Virus record (IMG/VR): IMGVR_UViG_3300011115_000777
Span: 1-26,332 of that record
Source of the DNA: a virus
Reading direction: 5' to 3' (one strand)
DNA: 26,332 nt
The notes under the pieces were generated by a model. It saw nothing but the letters and a program-made list of their open reading frames with translations, had not been told where the DNA came from and searched no databases. Positions 12,062-19,458 of the stretch are shown in pieces. The translations under genes and the position numbers were made by a program. Every line of letters starts with the position of its first letter. Position 1 is the stretch's first letter.

Positions 12062-12277
12062 AAGGGCTCTGTTCTTAGCGTCAAGTCCACTTACTCCAAG
12101 CTTCCAGTAAAGGTTGTCCAAGTGGAAGTTGACGGTTCGGTGGCTAATAGATAGAGCGACACCCATCATCTTTGCTGTGCGCCCTTTAGGCAACATACGT
12201 AAGATCTCTAGCTCACGATCCGAAAGTGGATACGTGAGCTCAGAGTTTACGGACTCTACGGTTTTCTCGTCAGACAT
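12029..12277 (-). CDS. LuxR/GerE-type HTH protein, HTH domain only
   Basis: Read from ATG 12277 (82 residues), with GGGAGG 5 bases upstream and one-base overlap (TAATG) with the thyX stop. Residues 20-80 form a GerE helix-turn-helix: LSDRELEILRMLPKGRTAKMM, then G-V-A-L-S-I-S-H-R-T-V-N-F-H-L and NLYWKLGV. The family sites S-x-R-E, T-V-x-x-H and K-L are all present. It lacks any signal-binding domain, so it would be a simple DNA-binding regulator. It is the last gene of the dut-thyX operon and could regulate it or a later gene. Confidence 0.86.
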   Translation of the reverse strand: MSDEKTVESVNSELTYPLSDRELEILRMLPKGRTAKMMGVALSISHRTVNFHLDNLYWKLGVSGLDAKNRALKKGRALGLID

Positions 12278-12897
12278 TAGTCCTCCCATACAGTGGGGCA
12301 TTGTTGTCTCAGTATGGCCAATACGATAGTGGCAACATGCTGATGTTCGTCTTGCGCCCCCTCTTCAAGACGGCTTTCTAGGTAATGGATCCAACTCCGA
12401 AGAGTTCCATTAACGTACATAGTTGTAGGTGTACACATAGGCAACACGTTGCGAGCTGTCTCTGGTGCAACACCAAACGCGATCATCTTTTCATAGGTGT
12501 CAAATGCCAGTGCTACAGATTCATCAGCTAGGCATTCCATCTCGCGAAGCTCAGGATTGTCATCGTCAATGATTGATGATTGCCTATTGGTTGGATGCTT
12601 TAACCTAAGTTGTATAGGCATAGGTTTTTCTACTACAGGAGAATACCGTTGAGAGAAAACTTGGAATGACATAGACTTATGGCGCTGCATTTGCATAGCG
12701 ACTGCAATTGATGTTTTGATTTCCAAACAGGCGTTTGCCATCTCGAATACAGACCAGTGCTTCTTGCGCTTGCAGTACTTTAACAGCTTGGCAAAGTCTG
12801 GGTTGTCTTGATTCTTTGGATTACTAACCCGTGCACAATATGCGATGTGGGATTCAGCGTCAGGTGTTATCCATACGAGTCTAGCTTGGGTCCTCAT
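12277..12897 (-). CDS. thyX: flavin-dependent thymidylate synthase
   Basis: A 206-residue ThyX, which makes dTMP from dUMP with FAD, NADPH and methylene-tetrahydrofolate. The signature R-H-R-x7-S appears as QRHKSMSFQVFSQRYS (residues 71-86): the third residue is Lys instead of the usual Arg. The N-terminal CARVSNP and the helix KHWSVFEMANACLEI, the NVLPMCTPTTMYVNGTLRSWIHYLESR region and the final A-Q-x-E-x-x-x-x-A segment (GAQDEHQHVA) are in family order. The start overlaps the dUTPase stop by 4 bases (ATGA), so dUMP made by dUTPase feeds this enzyme. Confidence 0.95.
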   Translation of the reverse strand: MRTQARLVWITPDAESHIAYCARVSNPKNQDNPDFAKLLKYCKRKKHWSVFEMANACLEIKTSIAVAMQMQRHKSMSFQVFSQRYSPVVEKPMPIQLRLKHPTNRQSSIIDDDNPELREMECLADESVALAFDTYEKMIAFGVAPETARNVLPMCTPTTMYVNGTLRSWIHYLESRLEEGAQDEHQHVATIVLAILRQQCPTVWED

Positions 12898-13349
12898 ACG
12901 CCTGTGCTTCCAAATCCACCGGCTCCACGATCAGTTGTAAATAGGTCACCTGTTGACGTGTTAACTAGCTCTATAGTAGGGACAGTAGCGAATACAATCT
13001 GTGCAATACGCATGCCTGGTTGTACAAAGAATACATCAGCGCCAAAGTTAGCAAGAATAACTTTAACTTCACCGGTGTAATCAGAATCAATAGTTCCAGG
13101 GCTATTAAGGACAAACACGCCATTCTTAGCAGCAAGGCCACTGCGGCTACGTACTTGAGCTTCAACGTTAGAAGGCATCTGCAAAGTAACGTCAGTTGGC
13201 ACAATAGCAATTTTCCCTGGCTGTATTGCAATAGCTTTTTTGACAAACGCGCAGATGTCGAATCCGTGACTTCCGGCAGTTGCCTGTGATGGCATTACAA
13301 AACGAGGGTTATCAGATATAGATCTGATTGCAATCTTAATTGGTTCCAT
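12894..13349 (-). CDS. dut: dUTP diphosphatase
   Basis: A 151-residue trimeric-type dUTPase, which hydrolyses dUTP to dUMP. All five motifs are seen: AGSHGFDI (25-32), RSRSGLA (67-73), GTIDSDYTGEVKV (85-97), GMRIAQIVF (112-120) and the glycine-rich RGAGGFGSTG (141-150). Motif 1 has S-H-G in place of the usual A-G-Y/F-D, a mild variation. First gene of the leftward operon with thyX and the LuxR-type gene. No ribosome binding site is seen; TATGAT lies exactly 6 bases before the ATG, suggesting a leaderless mRNA. Confidence 0.95.
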   Translation of the reverse strand: MEPIKIAIRSISDNPRFVMPSQATAGSHGFDICAFVKKAIAIQPGKIAIVPTDVTLQMPSNVEAQVRSRSGLAAKNGVFVLNSPGTIDSDYTGEVKVILANFGADVFFVQPGMRIAQIVFATVPTIELVNTSTGDLFTTDRGAGGFGSTGV

Positions 13350-13355
13350 TACACC

Positions 13356-13409
13356 ATCATATACTTGCCTACATGCGAGTGCAATGTGGCTATTTACCTA
13401 TAGTACAAT
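13356..13409. promoter_or_regulatory. divergent leaderless promoters of dut and 13417
   Basis: Leftward: -35 TTGCAC (complement of 13379-13384), 17 bases, -10 TATGAT (complement of 13356-13361), GGTGTA, then ATG of dut. Rightward: TACAAT at 13404-13409, 7 bases, then ATG 13417. Neither start has a ribosome binding site. The 67-base space holds both promoters. Confidence 0.6.
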
Positions 13410-13416
13410 CAACATT

Positions 13417-13665
13417 ATGGGCGTTGTAAAAAAGTACCAGAACCCTTCTGGTGGTTTGAATGCTGCTGGACGGGCGCATTACAAGCGTACTGAAGGGCTA
13501 AACCTTAAGCCGCCAGCTCCTAACCCTAAAACGACTAAAGATGCTTCACGTCGGAAATCGTTTTGTGCACGGATGGAAGGAATGAAACGCGCAAACACCT
13601 CTGCTAAAACGGCTAAAGATCCTAATAGCAGGATAAACAAAAGTTTGCGTGCCTGGGACTGTTAA
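13417..13665 (+). CDS. small phage protein with KSFCARM motif (DUF6321-like)
   Basis: Read from ATG 13417 (82 residues), 7 bases after TACAAT; upstream codons in the same frame overlap the promoter. The protein is very basic and begins MGVVKKYQNPSGGLNAAGRA, then KPPAPNPKTTKDASRRKSFCARMEGMK, and ends INKSLRAWDC. The order S-G-G-L-x-x-x-G-R, K-S-F-C-A-R-M-x-G-M, S-L-x-A-W-x-C is a conserved small protein of aquatic phages that I recall as DUF6321, function unknown; given the location next to head genes it may be packaged in the virion. Family named from memory. Confidence 0.82.
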   Translation: MGVVKKYQNPSGGLNAAGRAHYKRTEGLNLKPPAPNPKTTKDASRRKSFCARMEGMKRANTSAKTAKDPNSRINKSLRAWDC

Positions 13666-13910
13666 TGAATAAAAATATCAATCACGCACAAACGTTTACC
13701 CGTGACTTACCGGACATTGAGCGCCGTGAACACGGAATGAAAACAGCTCCAACTAAAGCGCAGATGCAACAAATGGAGAAGAAGGAACACGGACTTAAGC
13801 GTACACCATCAATGGGACAGATTATGATGATGGAACGCAAGGAGCACATAAAGCCTGATGGCAATGTGATTATTGGTAAAGGTTATAAAGGAAGAGCGAG
13901 GGCAAAGTAA
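13665..13910 (+). CDS. small protein with tandem EHG repeats
   Basis: An 81-residue basic protein whose ATG overlaps the previous stop (TAATG). It contains a 19-residue unit twice and a third partial copy: IERREHGMKTAPTKAQMQQ (18-36), MEKKEHGLKRTPSMGQIMM (37-55) and MERKEHIKP (56-64). Each starts [MI]-E-[RK]-[RK]-E-H. The ending is glycine- and lysine-rich (IGKGYKGRARAK). No family recognised. The high charge suggests binding to nucleic acid or another virion protein. Confidence 0.74.
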   Translation: MNKNINHAQTFTRDLPDIERREHGMKTAPTKAQMQQMEKKEHGLKRTPSMGQIMMMERKEHIKPDGNVIIGKGYKGRARAK

Positions 13911-14026
13911 TGGCTAAGACAGTAAAGACAATGAAACCAGCGAAGACTATGTCTGACATGATGGGCGTTAAAAAAGCTCATCCGTCTGGGTGCAAGTGCC
14001 CGATGTGTAAAAAGGGTAAATGTTAA
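13910..14026 (+). CDS. 38-residue cysteine-rich peptide
   Basis: A short gene that begins with a TAATG overlap to the preceding stop and ends at TAA 14024-14026, three bases before the next ATG. The product begins MAKTVKTMKPAKTMSDMMGV and ends with the cluster C-K-C-P-M-C-K-K-G-K-C (residues 28-38), four cysteines in 11 residues that could hold a zinc ion. The overlap on one side and tight spacing on the other support it as a real gene. Function unknown. Confidence 0.68.
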   Translation: MAKTVKTMKPAKTMSDMMGVKKAHPSGCKCPMCKKGKC

Positions 14027-14028
14027 CT

Positions 14029-15354
14029 ATGGCAGAACCTAAAAAAACTAAGCCTAAAACACCAAAAGCTAAACCTACGCCTCCGGGTCAAGGGTCAATG
14101 GATTTCAACGGCGGAGGCCGTGGTGGTGCGCTTCAGCGTTGGCAACCTGACTTTGTTAGACAAGGTACGGGTAAGTCATATGGTGGTTCTAATCAGATTC
14201 TTGCTGACGCACGCCTTCAAGGAGTTGGCTACGGTGGTAATGCATCTAACCGGCCTCCTGTTAAATATCCGGGTGGGCTAGAAGTTAGTCCTGGCAGAGG
14301 AAACATTTATGATGTCACTTCTCGATACAATCCTGGCCGTCTTGTTAATCGTGATGTTTATTCCACTGGTCCTGTAGCAAAATCTGGCGCTGCCCAAGCT
14401 GTACGAAATTCTCAACCAGGCCGTGGTGCTTTAGCGGTTGTACCTAAGCCTACTCCTACACCACCACGCCCAGCGCCTATGCCAGAAACTGGTCGTGCAA
14501 CACCTATTTCATCTGTAGAAAATAGTGCAGGTTCTCGTTTTAATGCTATGGGGTCAAGAGATCCTAGAGCACAAGCGCCACCAATGAGTAGTAGTGGTAA
14601 GAACAATCCTATTCGTAATCCAGGTGCAGCATTAGCACGAACGCGACCAGGAGGTGCTATTGCTACAGTACAAGCAGCTGAATCACTTGATGATTTTGCA
14701 AAGGCTACAAAGGCAACTAAAGGCTTAGGCCGTCGTGGTAAAGGACGATTGCTTGGTCTTGCTACAGTAGCAGCTGGTGCTGCCGGGCTTGGGTATCTTG
14801 CTACTCGCAATCGCAATCAAAACGAGGCTGCTGCAAAACCAGCTCCAGCATCTCCAGACATTGGTATTGCTGGACGTAATCAGCCTCCATCGGCTGGCAA
14901 CAATCCTGATCGCCAATTGTATCCACCTGCGAGTAATGGGCCTGGTGCTGCTGTTGCTGGTGGTGGAACGTCTCCTAAGCAGCCATCGCTTACTGAACGT
15001 GTGCGCGGTAACAATAAAGCCAATCGTGATCCTGATAGTTATCTAGGAGAAGCTTTTGACGCAACTGTAAAGCGTGGACGTGATGTTGGCCGTAAACACC
15101 TTCAAGGAATGATTGCTCGTGATTCTGTTGATTCAGACACGGCAAGTAAACTGTTGTCCAAATACGACGAGAAGATTGGTAAGCAATCAACTCTTAGGGA
15201 CTACAAGTCTGAAGGTATTGCCGAGAAATTTGACAGAGAGAATCCAGGTAAAGCTGGACGAATTCTTGACGAATATCGTGCAATGGGTAGAAGCGCTGGT
15301 GCAGCACCTAAAAACGCTACATACACTGACATTAAGGCAAGGGCTTTACGTTAA
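14029..15354 (+). CDS. low-complexity protein, possible virion protein
   Basis: Read from ATG 14029 (441 residues); a TTG three codons upstream would overlap the preceding stop. The N-terminus is lysine- and proline-rich (EPKKTKPKTPKAKPTPPG), then long Gly-, Pro- and Arg-rich disordered parts, a proline stretch (KPTPTPPRPAPMPE), a hydrophobic segment near residues 241-259 (LLGLATVAAGAAGLGYLA), and a more ordered charged C-terminus. No family recognised. Position before another low-complexity gene and the head module, plus one membrane-like helix, suggest an internal ejected protein, by inference only. It joins the next gene by TAATG. Confidence 0.72.
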   Translation: MAEPKKTKPKTPKAKPTPPGQGSMDFNGGGRGGALQRWQPDFVRQGTGKSYGGSNQILADARLQGVGYGGNASNRPPVKYPGGLEVSPGRGNIYDVTSRYNPGRLVNRDVYSTGPVAKSGAAQAVRNSQPGRGALAVVPKPTPTPPRPAPMPETGRATPISSVENSAGSRFNAMGSRDPRAQAPPMSSSGKNNPIRNPGAALARTRPGGAIATVQAAESLDDFAKATKATKGLGRRGKGRLLGLATVAAGAAGLGYLATRNRNQNEAAAKPAPASPDIGIAGRNQPPSAGNNPDRQLYPPASNGPGAAVAGGGTSPKQPSLTERVRGNNKANRDPDSYLGEAFDATVKRGRDVGRKHLQGMIARDSVDSDTASKLLSKYDEKIGKQSTLRDYKSEGIAEKFDRENPGKAGRILDEYRAMGRSAGAAPKNATYTDIKARALR

Positions 15355-16514
15355 TGCCACCAAAGCAACCAACAATGTTTGACCTAATGAAATCATCCGC
15401 AGAAGGGATGCTGGATCCAGAACTTATGGTTCCGGCGTTAGGTGCTGCGGCAGTTGTTGGTGCTAACCAAGTCAAAAAACGATTACCTGGGGCAGCAGCC
15501 AAAGCTGCTCCAGTAGTTGGAGCTGCGGCTCAAAAAGTAGGTGCGGCGGCTACAAGAGTTGGTAACGCAGCACAATCTGCGTTTCGCACAGGTATGCCAT
15601 TTATTGACAAAGCTCTAACTAGCGCAAAGGTAGCATATGATCTTGATGCTGCTCCGTTAGTAAATAAATATGTTGAGCCTTTAGTTAGACCTGTACGTCA
15701 AGCTGTTGGAAAAGTTGCCGCTGGTCCGTTGGGTAAAGTAGCAAGTGCTTACAAAACTAATGTAGCGGCTCCAATCAAAGGCTTTACAGACTCTCTGTAT
15801 AAAGGTGGTCCGGGATTAGCCCAGAGAACATTAACTGCTGCATCTATGTCTGGAGCAACTGGTGACCCGTACGTGCAAGGTGAAGGTGTAAGACGCACGC
15901 AACTTGCAGACAACATTATAAGCAGGTACACAAGCCTAAGTAATCCTAGTACTCTAGAAAAAGTACTAGCAGAAGATAAAGGCCGTGAAAAAGCCATGTT
16001 TATGCTTAATGACTTTAAGGCTCAAATGGAAGGAGCTGGGCTACCACCACAAGTTGTTAAGCACATAATGACTGCTACACAAAATCCTGCCATGATGGAC
16101 TTGTCCGATCATCAATCAATTAAGATGATTTTGGATAGATTTTTACCTCGAAATCAAGTTCGTAATGACCCAACGTTTAGGCAACAACCAGCAAACTCAG
16201 TTGCCCCAATGGATGCAGTTAACGCCATTACGTTTAACGCGCCAGATATAGCGGCTAACATGATTCCGCAAATAGGGCTTTTGGCTAGTCGTGGACAAAT
16301 GGATCTTAGCAACCCGCTTTTTGATGAGTTAAAAAACAGCGCTAGTCGTGGTGGAGATGCTATTGGTCGCTATAACGACACTGTTAGGCAACAAGAGGTT
16401 ATGCGCCTTGATGCTTTAATGAAACATCCTGACCCTAAATATAGACTTCCGTTAAATGCAGCTAAACAACAGCTAATGATGTTTGATGCTCAAAGATCAA
16501 GAAAGGGTTTTTAA
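15354..16514 (+). CDS. alanine-rich protein, possible virion protein
   Basis: A 386-residue protein. The first 80 residues are alanine- and valine-rich with basic residues (GAAAVVGANQVKK, AAAKAAPVVGAAAQKVGAAATRVG), as in membrane-active helices; the remaining 300 are helical, Met- and Gln-rich. No family recognised. It is coupled to the preceding gene (TAATG) and converges with a leftward gene, their stop codons overlapping in TTAA. Internal ejection proteins of short-tailed phages have this kind of composition, but no specific match is claimed. Confidence 0.72.
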   Translation: MPPKQPTMFDLMKSSAEGMLDPELMVPALGAAAVVGANQVKKRLPGAAAKAAPVVGAAAQKVGAAATRVGNAAQSAFRTGMPFIDKALTSAKVAYDLDAAPLVNKYVEPLVRPVRQAVGKVAAGPLGKVASAYKTNVAAPIKGFTDSLYKGGPGLAQRTLTAASMSGATGDPYVQGEGVRRTQLADNIISRYTSLSNPSTLEKVLAEDKGREKAMFMLNDFKAQMEGAGLPPQVVKHIMTATQNPAMMDLSDHQSIKMILDRFLPRNQVRNDPTFRQQPANSVAPMDAVNAITFNAPDIAANMIPQIGLLASRGQMDLSNPLFDELKNSASRGGDAIGRYNDTVRQQEVMRLDALMKHPDPKYRLPLNAAKQQLMMFDAQRSRKGF

Positions 16515-16789
16515 GGAAGTTCTTGACGAGCTTCCTTGTTTACTTTGTCAATGCGTTTAAGTAACTTTGCTACAACCCAATCAGCGTCTTTTGGGTCCTG
16601 AGTCATGTATAGGACTATGTACCAAACGCATTTGACAAGGTCATCTGTTTCAGTCTCACCTAGTTTTTTACCTGCCCGTGCAATGTACTTTAGTGCAGTA
16701 AAAAGCTCGAACCCAAGCCCCCACGCTTTTGCTACAGATACTACTGGGAATCCGAGGCTACGGTAATGATCGGGTGCGTACTTAGGCAT
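16511..16789 (-). CDS. DUF3310-like protein
   Basis: A 92-residue leftward protein. The start PDHYRSLGFPVVSVAKAWGLGFELFTALKYIARAGKKLGETETDDLVKCVWYI follows the DUF3310 pattern: P-x-H-Y at the front, G-F, then K-Y-I-x-R-A-G-K-K and (E)-D-L-x-K-x-x-W-Y. These proteins are common in phages and are sometimes annotated as nucleotide kinases without good evidence; the fold suggests MazG-like helical pyrophosphohydrolases, so a nucleotide role is possible. It is the only leftward gene in the head region. No ribosome binding site; the ATG is 6 bases after TATACT. Confidence 0.8.
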   Translation of the reverse strand: MPKYAPDHYRSLGFPVVSVAKAWGLGFELFTALKYIARAGKKLGETETDDLVKCVWYIVLYMTQDPKDADWVVAKLLKRIDKVNKEARQELP

Positions 16790-16795
16790 GCAGGT

Positions 16796-16803
16796 AGTAT
16801 ACT
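16796..16803. promoter_or_regulatory. single palindromic -10 box serving both strands
   Basis: The palindrome AGTATACT (16796-16803) gives TATACT on both strands. Rightward: TATACT, TGCGTG, ATG at 16810. Leftward: TATACT, ACCTGC, ATG at 16789. Both spacings are exactly 6 bases, and neither start has a ribosome binding site. A leftward -35 box TTGCGA (complement of 16819-16824) has 17-base spacing and lies inside the rightward gene. Only one polymerase could use the box at a time. Confidence 0.62.
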
Positions 16804-16809
16804 TGCGTG

Positions 16810-17607
16810 ATGATAGACTCGCAAAACGTAGATGACCCTATGTTCATTGAACGTGCAGATGGGTTGTACCGAAAAGCTTTTGGCAAATATGTCAAATGTT
16901 GCGCTGGTTTTGTCATGGACGGCAATCAAAAGCGAAACTGTAAAAGCCCTGCAATATCGGGTAGTCAGTATTGTGCAGCGCATGGATCACAAGCACTGCA
17001 AAAACTAGAGAAACCTCAGTATCTATCTCACTTATTCCAGAAAGAACGCAAAAGATTTAAGCGTATTGGTAGAGATCTATTAGAGAAAGTAGATCTTTAC
17101 CGAGATGACCCTGATCTTTTCTCTCTACGAGATGACACTGCTTACATAACAGCATTGATGGATACACGCGCTGAAGCTGCTGCTGAAGGTGTAGGTCTAG
17201 AACAGTATCGTAAAGTTGAAGCGGCTTATTCGTTGGCCAAATCAAAGTTAGGTAGTCCTGACTTCATTGATGCGTTTGAGCAGATTGGTGATCTGTTAGA
17301 CGAGCGCATGGATGAATACTCAGCCAGTAAAGACGTTATTGAACTTATCTCGCGTCGATCTGACTTGGTTGAAGCAGAGCAACGGATTATGCAGACCAAG
17401 GCGTACACGCTGGAGGCAGATCAAGCGTTCATGTTGGTCATGCAAATTGTGGAAGTCGTAAAGACATCCATCCGCGATGCAGACGAATTGGTTGCAATAC
17501 AGAGTGGTATTAATAAGTTACTGCGTATGCATAATGCTGATCAAGAGGTTGAGATCCAAGACGCTGAGATTGTAGGTGAGACAGATGTCGAAGTCACAAG
17601 CGTATAG
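16810..17607 (+). CDS. zinc-finger protein, candidate terminase small subunit
   Basis: 265 residues from ATG 16810. Near residues 29-58 it has C-C-A-G-F ... R-N-C-K-S-P ... G-S-Q-Y-C-A-A-H-G, a C-x..C..C..H zinc-binding pattern of the kind C-x-x-P-x-x-G-x-x-x-C-x-x-H found in phage packaging and other DNA-binding proteins. The rest is helical and acidic. It directly precedes and overlaps the terminase large subunit by 23 bases, the usual place of the small subunit, which picks the DNA to be packaged. The assignment rests mainly on position. An in-frame GTG just before the ATG is the alternative start. Confidence 0.75.
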   Translation: MIDSQNVDDPMFIERADGLYRKAFGKYVKCCAGFVMDGNQKRNCKSPAISGSQYCAAHGSQALQKLEKPQYLSHLFQKERKRFKRIGRDLLEKVDLYRDDPDLFSLRDDTAYITALMDTRAEAAAEGVGLEQYRKVEAAYSLAKSKLGSPDFIDAFEQIGDLLDERMDEYSASKDVIELISRRSDLVEAEQRIMQTKAYTLEADQAFMLVMQIVEVVKTSIRDADELVAIQSGINKLLRMHNADQEVEIQDAEIVGETDVEVTSV

Positions 17608-19318
17608 ATCAACTCCAAAAGAGTTTAGGCGTTTTACTCAATCCGATAAACCATTAGCAGTTGCATTACTTGAAGCACTCAATGCACAGATTGGTGAAGT
17701 AATAAAAACGGGGGACTACGACAGTGGTAAGGCATTCGCAATAGACGGCGCATCGTTGGATTACAAAACCTGGCTGCGTACATTTGCGCCACACGCTATG
17801 TCCTCAGAGATGGGTACTCATCACGAACGTGCTTGGGAGTGGGCCGAAAGTATTAGCCCAGGTACACCTCCACCGGCTCTTATCGAATGTTGGTTTCGTG
17901 GTGGTGGAAAGTCTACTACCATGGAGCACATTGCTGCTCGTATAGCAGTTAAAGGCACACGTCGTTTTCTTTTATACGTTTGTAGTACTCAGGAAGCAGC
18001 TGACCGCCACGTATCTGACATAGCACACACGATGGAGCGCTGCGGGATTGAAAGGGCCCTTAACCGCTATGGATTTAGTAAAGGTTGGAATGCGTCAAAA
18101 CTGCGAACGGCTAACGGTTTTAACGTGCTTGCGTTCGGTCTGGACACTGGTGCACGCGGTGTTAAGCTTGATCACCTTCGTCCTGATTTCATCATTTTGG
18201 ATGACATTGACGAGCTTGATGACAGTGTTAATCGCGTTGAAAAGAAAATTGCAACTATTACACAGACTATCCTGCCAGCAAAGTCCACCGACTGCGCGAT
18301 AGTTTTTGTTCAAAACAAAATCCACGCTAATAGCGTAATGGCTCAGACTTTGTCAGGTGAGCTTGATATGCTTCAGCATCGCGTTCAGTCACCTATTGTT
18401 CCTGCATTAGAAGGCCTTACTTACGAACCGTTTGAGCGTGAGGATAAACGTACTGGATACAAGATCACTAGTGGTACTCCTACCTGGGTTCACAAGAACC
18501 TCGAAGTCTGCCAACGTGAGATTGACGATTACGGAATCATCTCGTTCCTGCGTGAGTGCCAACACGAAGTTGGAGTAGGTGGTCGGTTATTCCCTGACTT
18601 CAAGCAGTTTGACTCAACAGGTAAACCATGGCACGTTGTTGACCAGATGGACATCAAGCCTTGGTGGCGTATATGGGCAAGTCATGACTTTGGTACAGCA
18701 GCTCCTGCTGCTACGTTGTTTTATGCGTCAGATGAGAACGAAGACATCTACGTCTTTGACGAGATTTACGAAGCTGGCCGCGTGTCAAGTAAACAGGCCG
18801 AAGATGTTATACAGAAGCTGAAAACACGAGGGTATGCATCTCCGGCTAATAAGAATAATCTAGACGGACCGTGGAACACTAAGCTTGAGGCTATAGCGTT
18901 TGACTGGGCTAATACATTCCCTCCTGAGCGAGGAGATCAACGTATTGGTGAGTATCCAGTTGAGATCTGGTGGAGGCGCAACTTGCCTTGTGTAAGGGCT
19001 GTGAAAGACCGTAAGGCAGGTTGGAGGCGAGTCATGGAATGGCTTGCTGGCAAACGAGTAACCAATGGAGTTGTTTACCCACGCATACGTATCTTACGTA
19101 GTACTTGCCCTAACCTAATACGTGAGCTAGAAGTTGCTATGTCTGATCCCCGTGACCCTGAAGACCTTGATGCAGGAACTAAGTCTGACCACGCACTTGA
19201 CTCGTTTAGGTATGGTGTTATGTGGCGTGAGTTTCCTGTTACGTGCCCAGAGACACATAAGGCTAAGCCTTGGACTCCGATGTGGATGAACAAAGATAAG
19301 GATGACGGGTTTGTCTAA
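17585..19318 (+). CDS. terL: terminase large subunit
   Basis: 577 residues from ATG 17585 (AGGTGAG upstream, inside the preceding gene). Packaging ATPase and nuclease. Walker A is FRGGGKSTT (about residues 104-112), and Walker B is DFIILDDIDELDD (201-213). Nuclease-domain acids are seen in ASHDFGT (about 369-375) and in the late GTKSDHALDSFRYG. The GGGKST form without the usual leading Arg-Gln-x-G spacing resembles terminases of P22-like and freshwater phages. It joins a small membrane peptide by TAATG. Confidence 0.94.
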   Translation: MSKSQAYRSTPKEFRRFTQSDKPLAVALLEALNAQIGEVIKTGDYDSGKAFAIDGASLDYKTWLRTFAPHAMSSEMGTHHERAWEWAESISPGTPPPALIECWFRGGGKSTTMEHIAARIAVKGTRRFLLYVCSTQEAADRHVSDIAHTMERCGIERALNRYGFSKGWNASKLRTANGFNVLAFGLDTGARGVKLDHLRPDFIILDDIDELDDSVNRVEKKIATITQTILPAKSTDCAIVFVQNKIHANSVMAQTLSGELDMLQHRVQSPIVPALEGLTYEPFEREDKRTGYKITSGTPTWVHKNLEVCQREIDDYGIISFLRECQHEVGVGGRLFPDFKQFDSTGKPWHVVDQMDIKPWWRIWASHDFGTAAPAATLFYASDENEDIYVFDEIYEAGRVSSKQAEDVIQKLKTRGYASPANKNNLDGPWNTKLEAIAFDWANTFPPERGDQRIGEYPVEIWWRRNLPCVRAVKDRKAGWRRVMEWLAGKRVTNGVVYPRIRILRSTCPNLIRELEVAMSDPRDPEDLDAGTKSDHALDSFRYGVMWREFPVTCPETHKAKPWTPMWMNKDKDDGFV

Positions 19319-19458
19319 TGCTCAGTGATATTATCCAAATACTGCTATTGCTTGTTTGCACTGTGTTTTCCGGGCTTTGCTGGTGGAACTTGCACACAAT
19401 TCGTTTAAGATCTTGGCAACAAGATGAGTATGAAAAACTTAGGGATCAGTACTTATAA
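19318..19458 (+). CDS. 46-residue membrane peptide between terminase and portal
   Basis: It starts and ends in TAATG overlaps, with the terminase stop (19316-19318) and the portal start (19458), so coupling is clear on both sides. The product begins MLSDIIQILLLLVCTVFSGL, continues with C-W-W-N, and ends in a charged amphipathic helix (HTIRLRSWQQDEYEKLRDQ). One membrane helix covers residues 5-24. Function unknown; Rz-like or holin-like roles are possible in principle but nothing specific supports them. Confidence 0.7.
   Translation: MLSDIIQILLLLVCTVFSGLCWWNLHTIRLRSWQQDEYEKLRDQYL

Noticed and set aside
16807-16809. GTG one codon before ATG 16810 as start
   Set aside because: ATG is the stronger codon and gives exactly 6 bases from the -10 box, matching the other leaderless starts; GTG would leave only 3.
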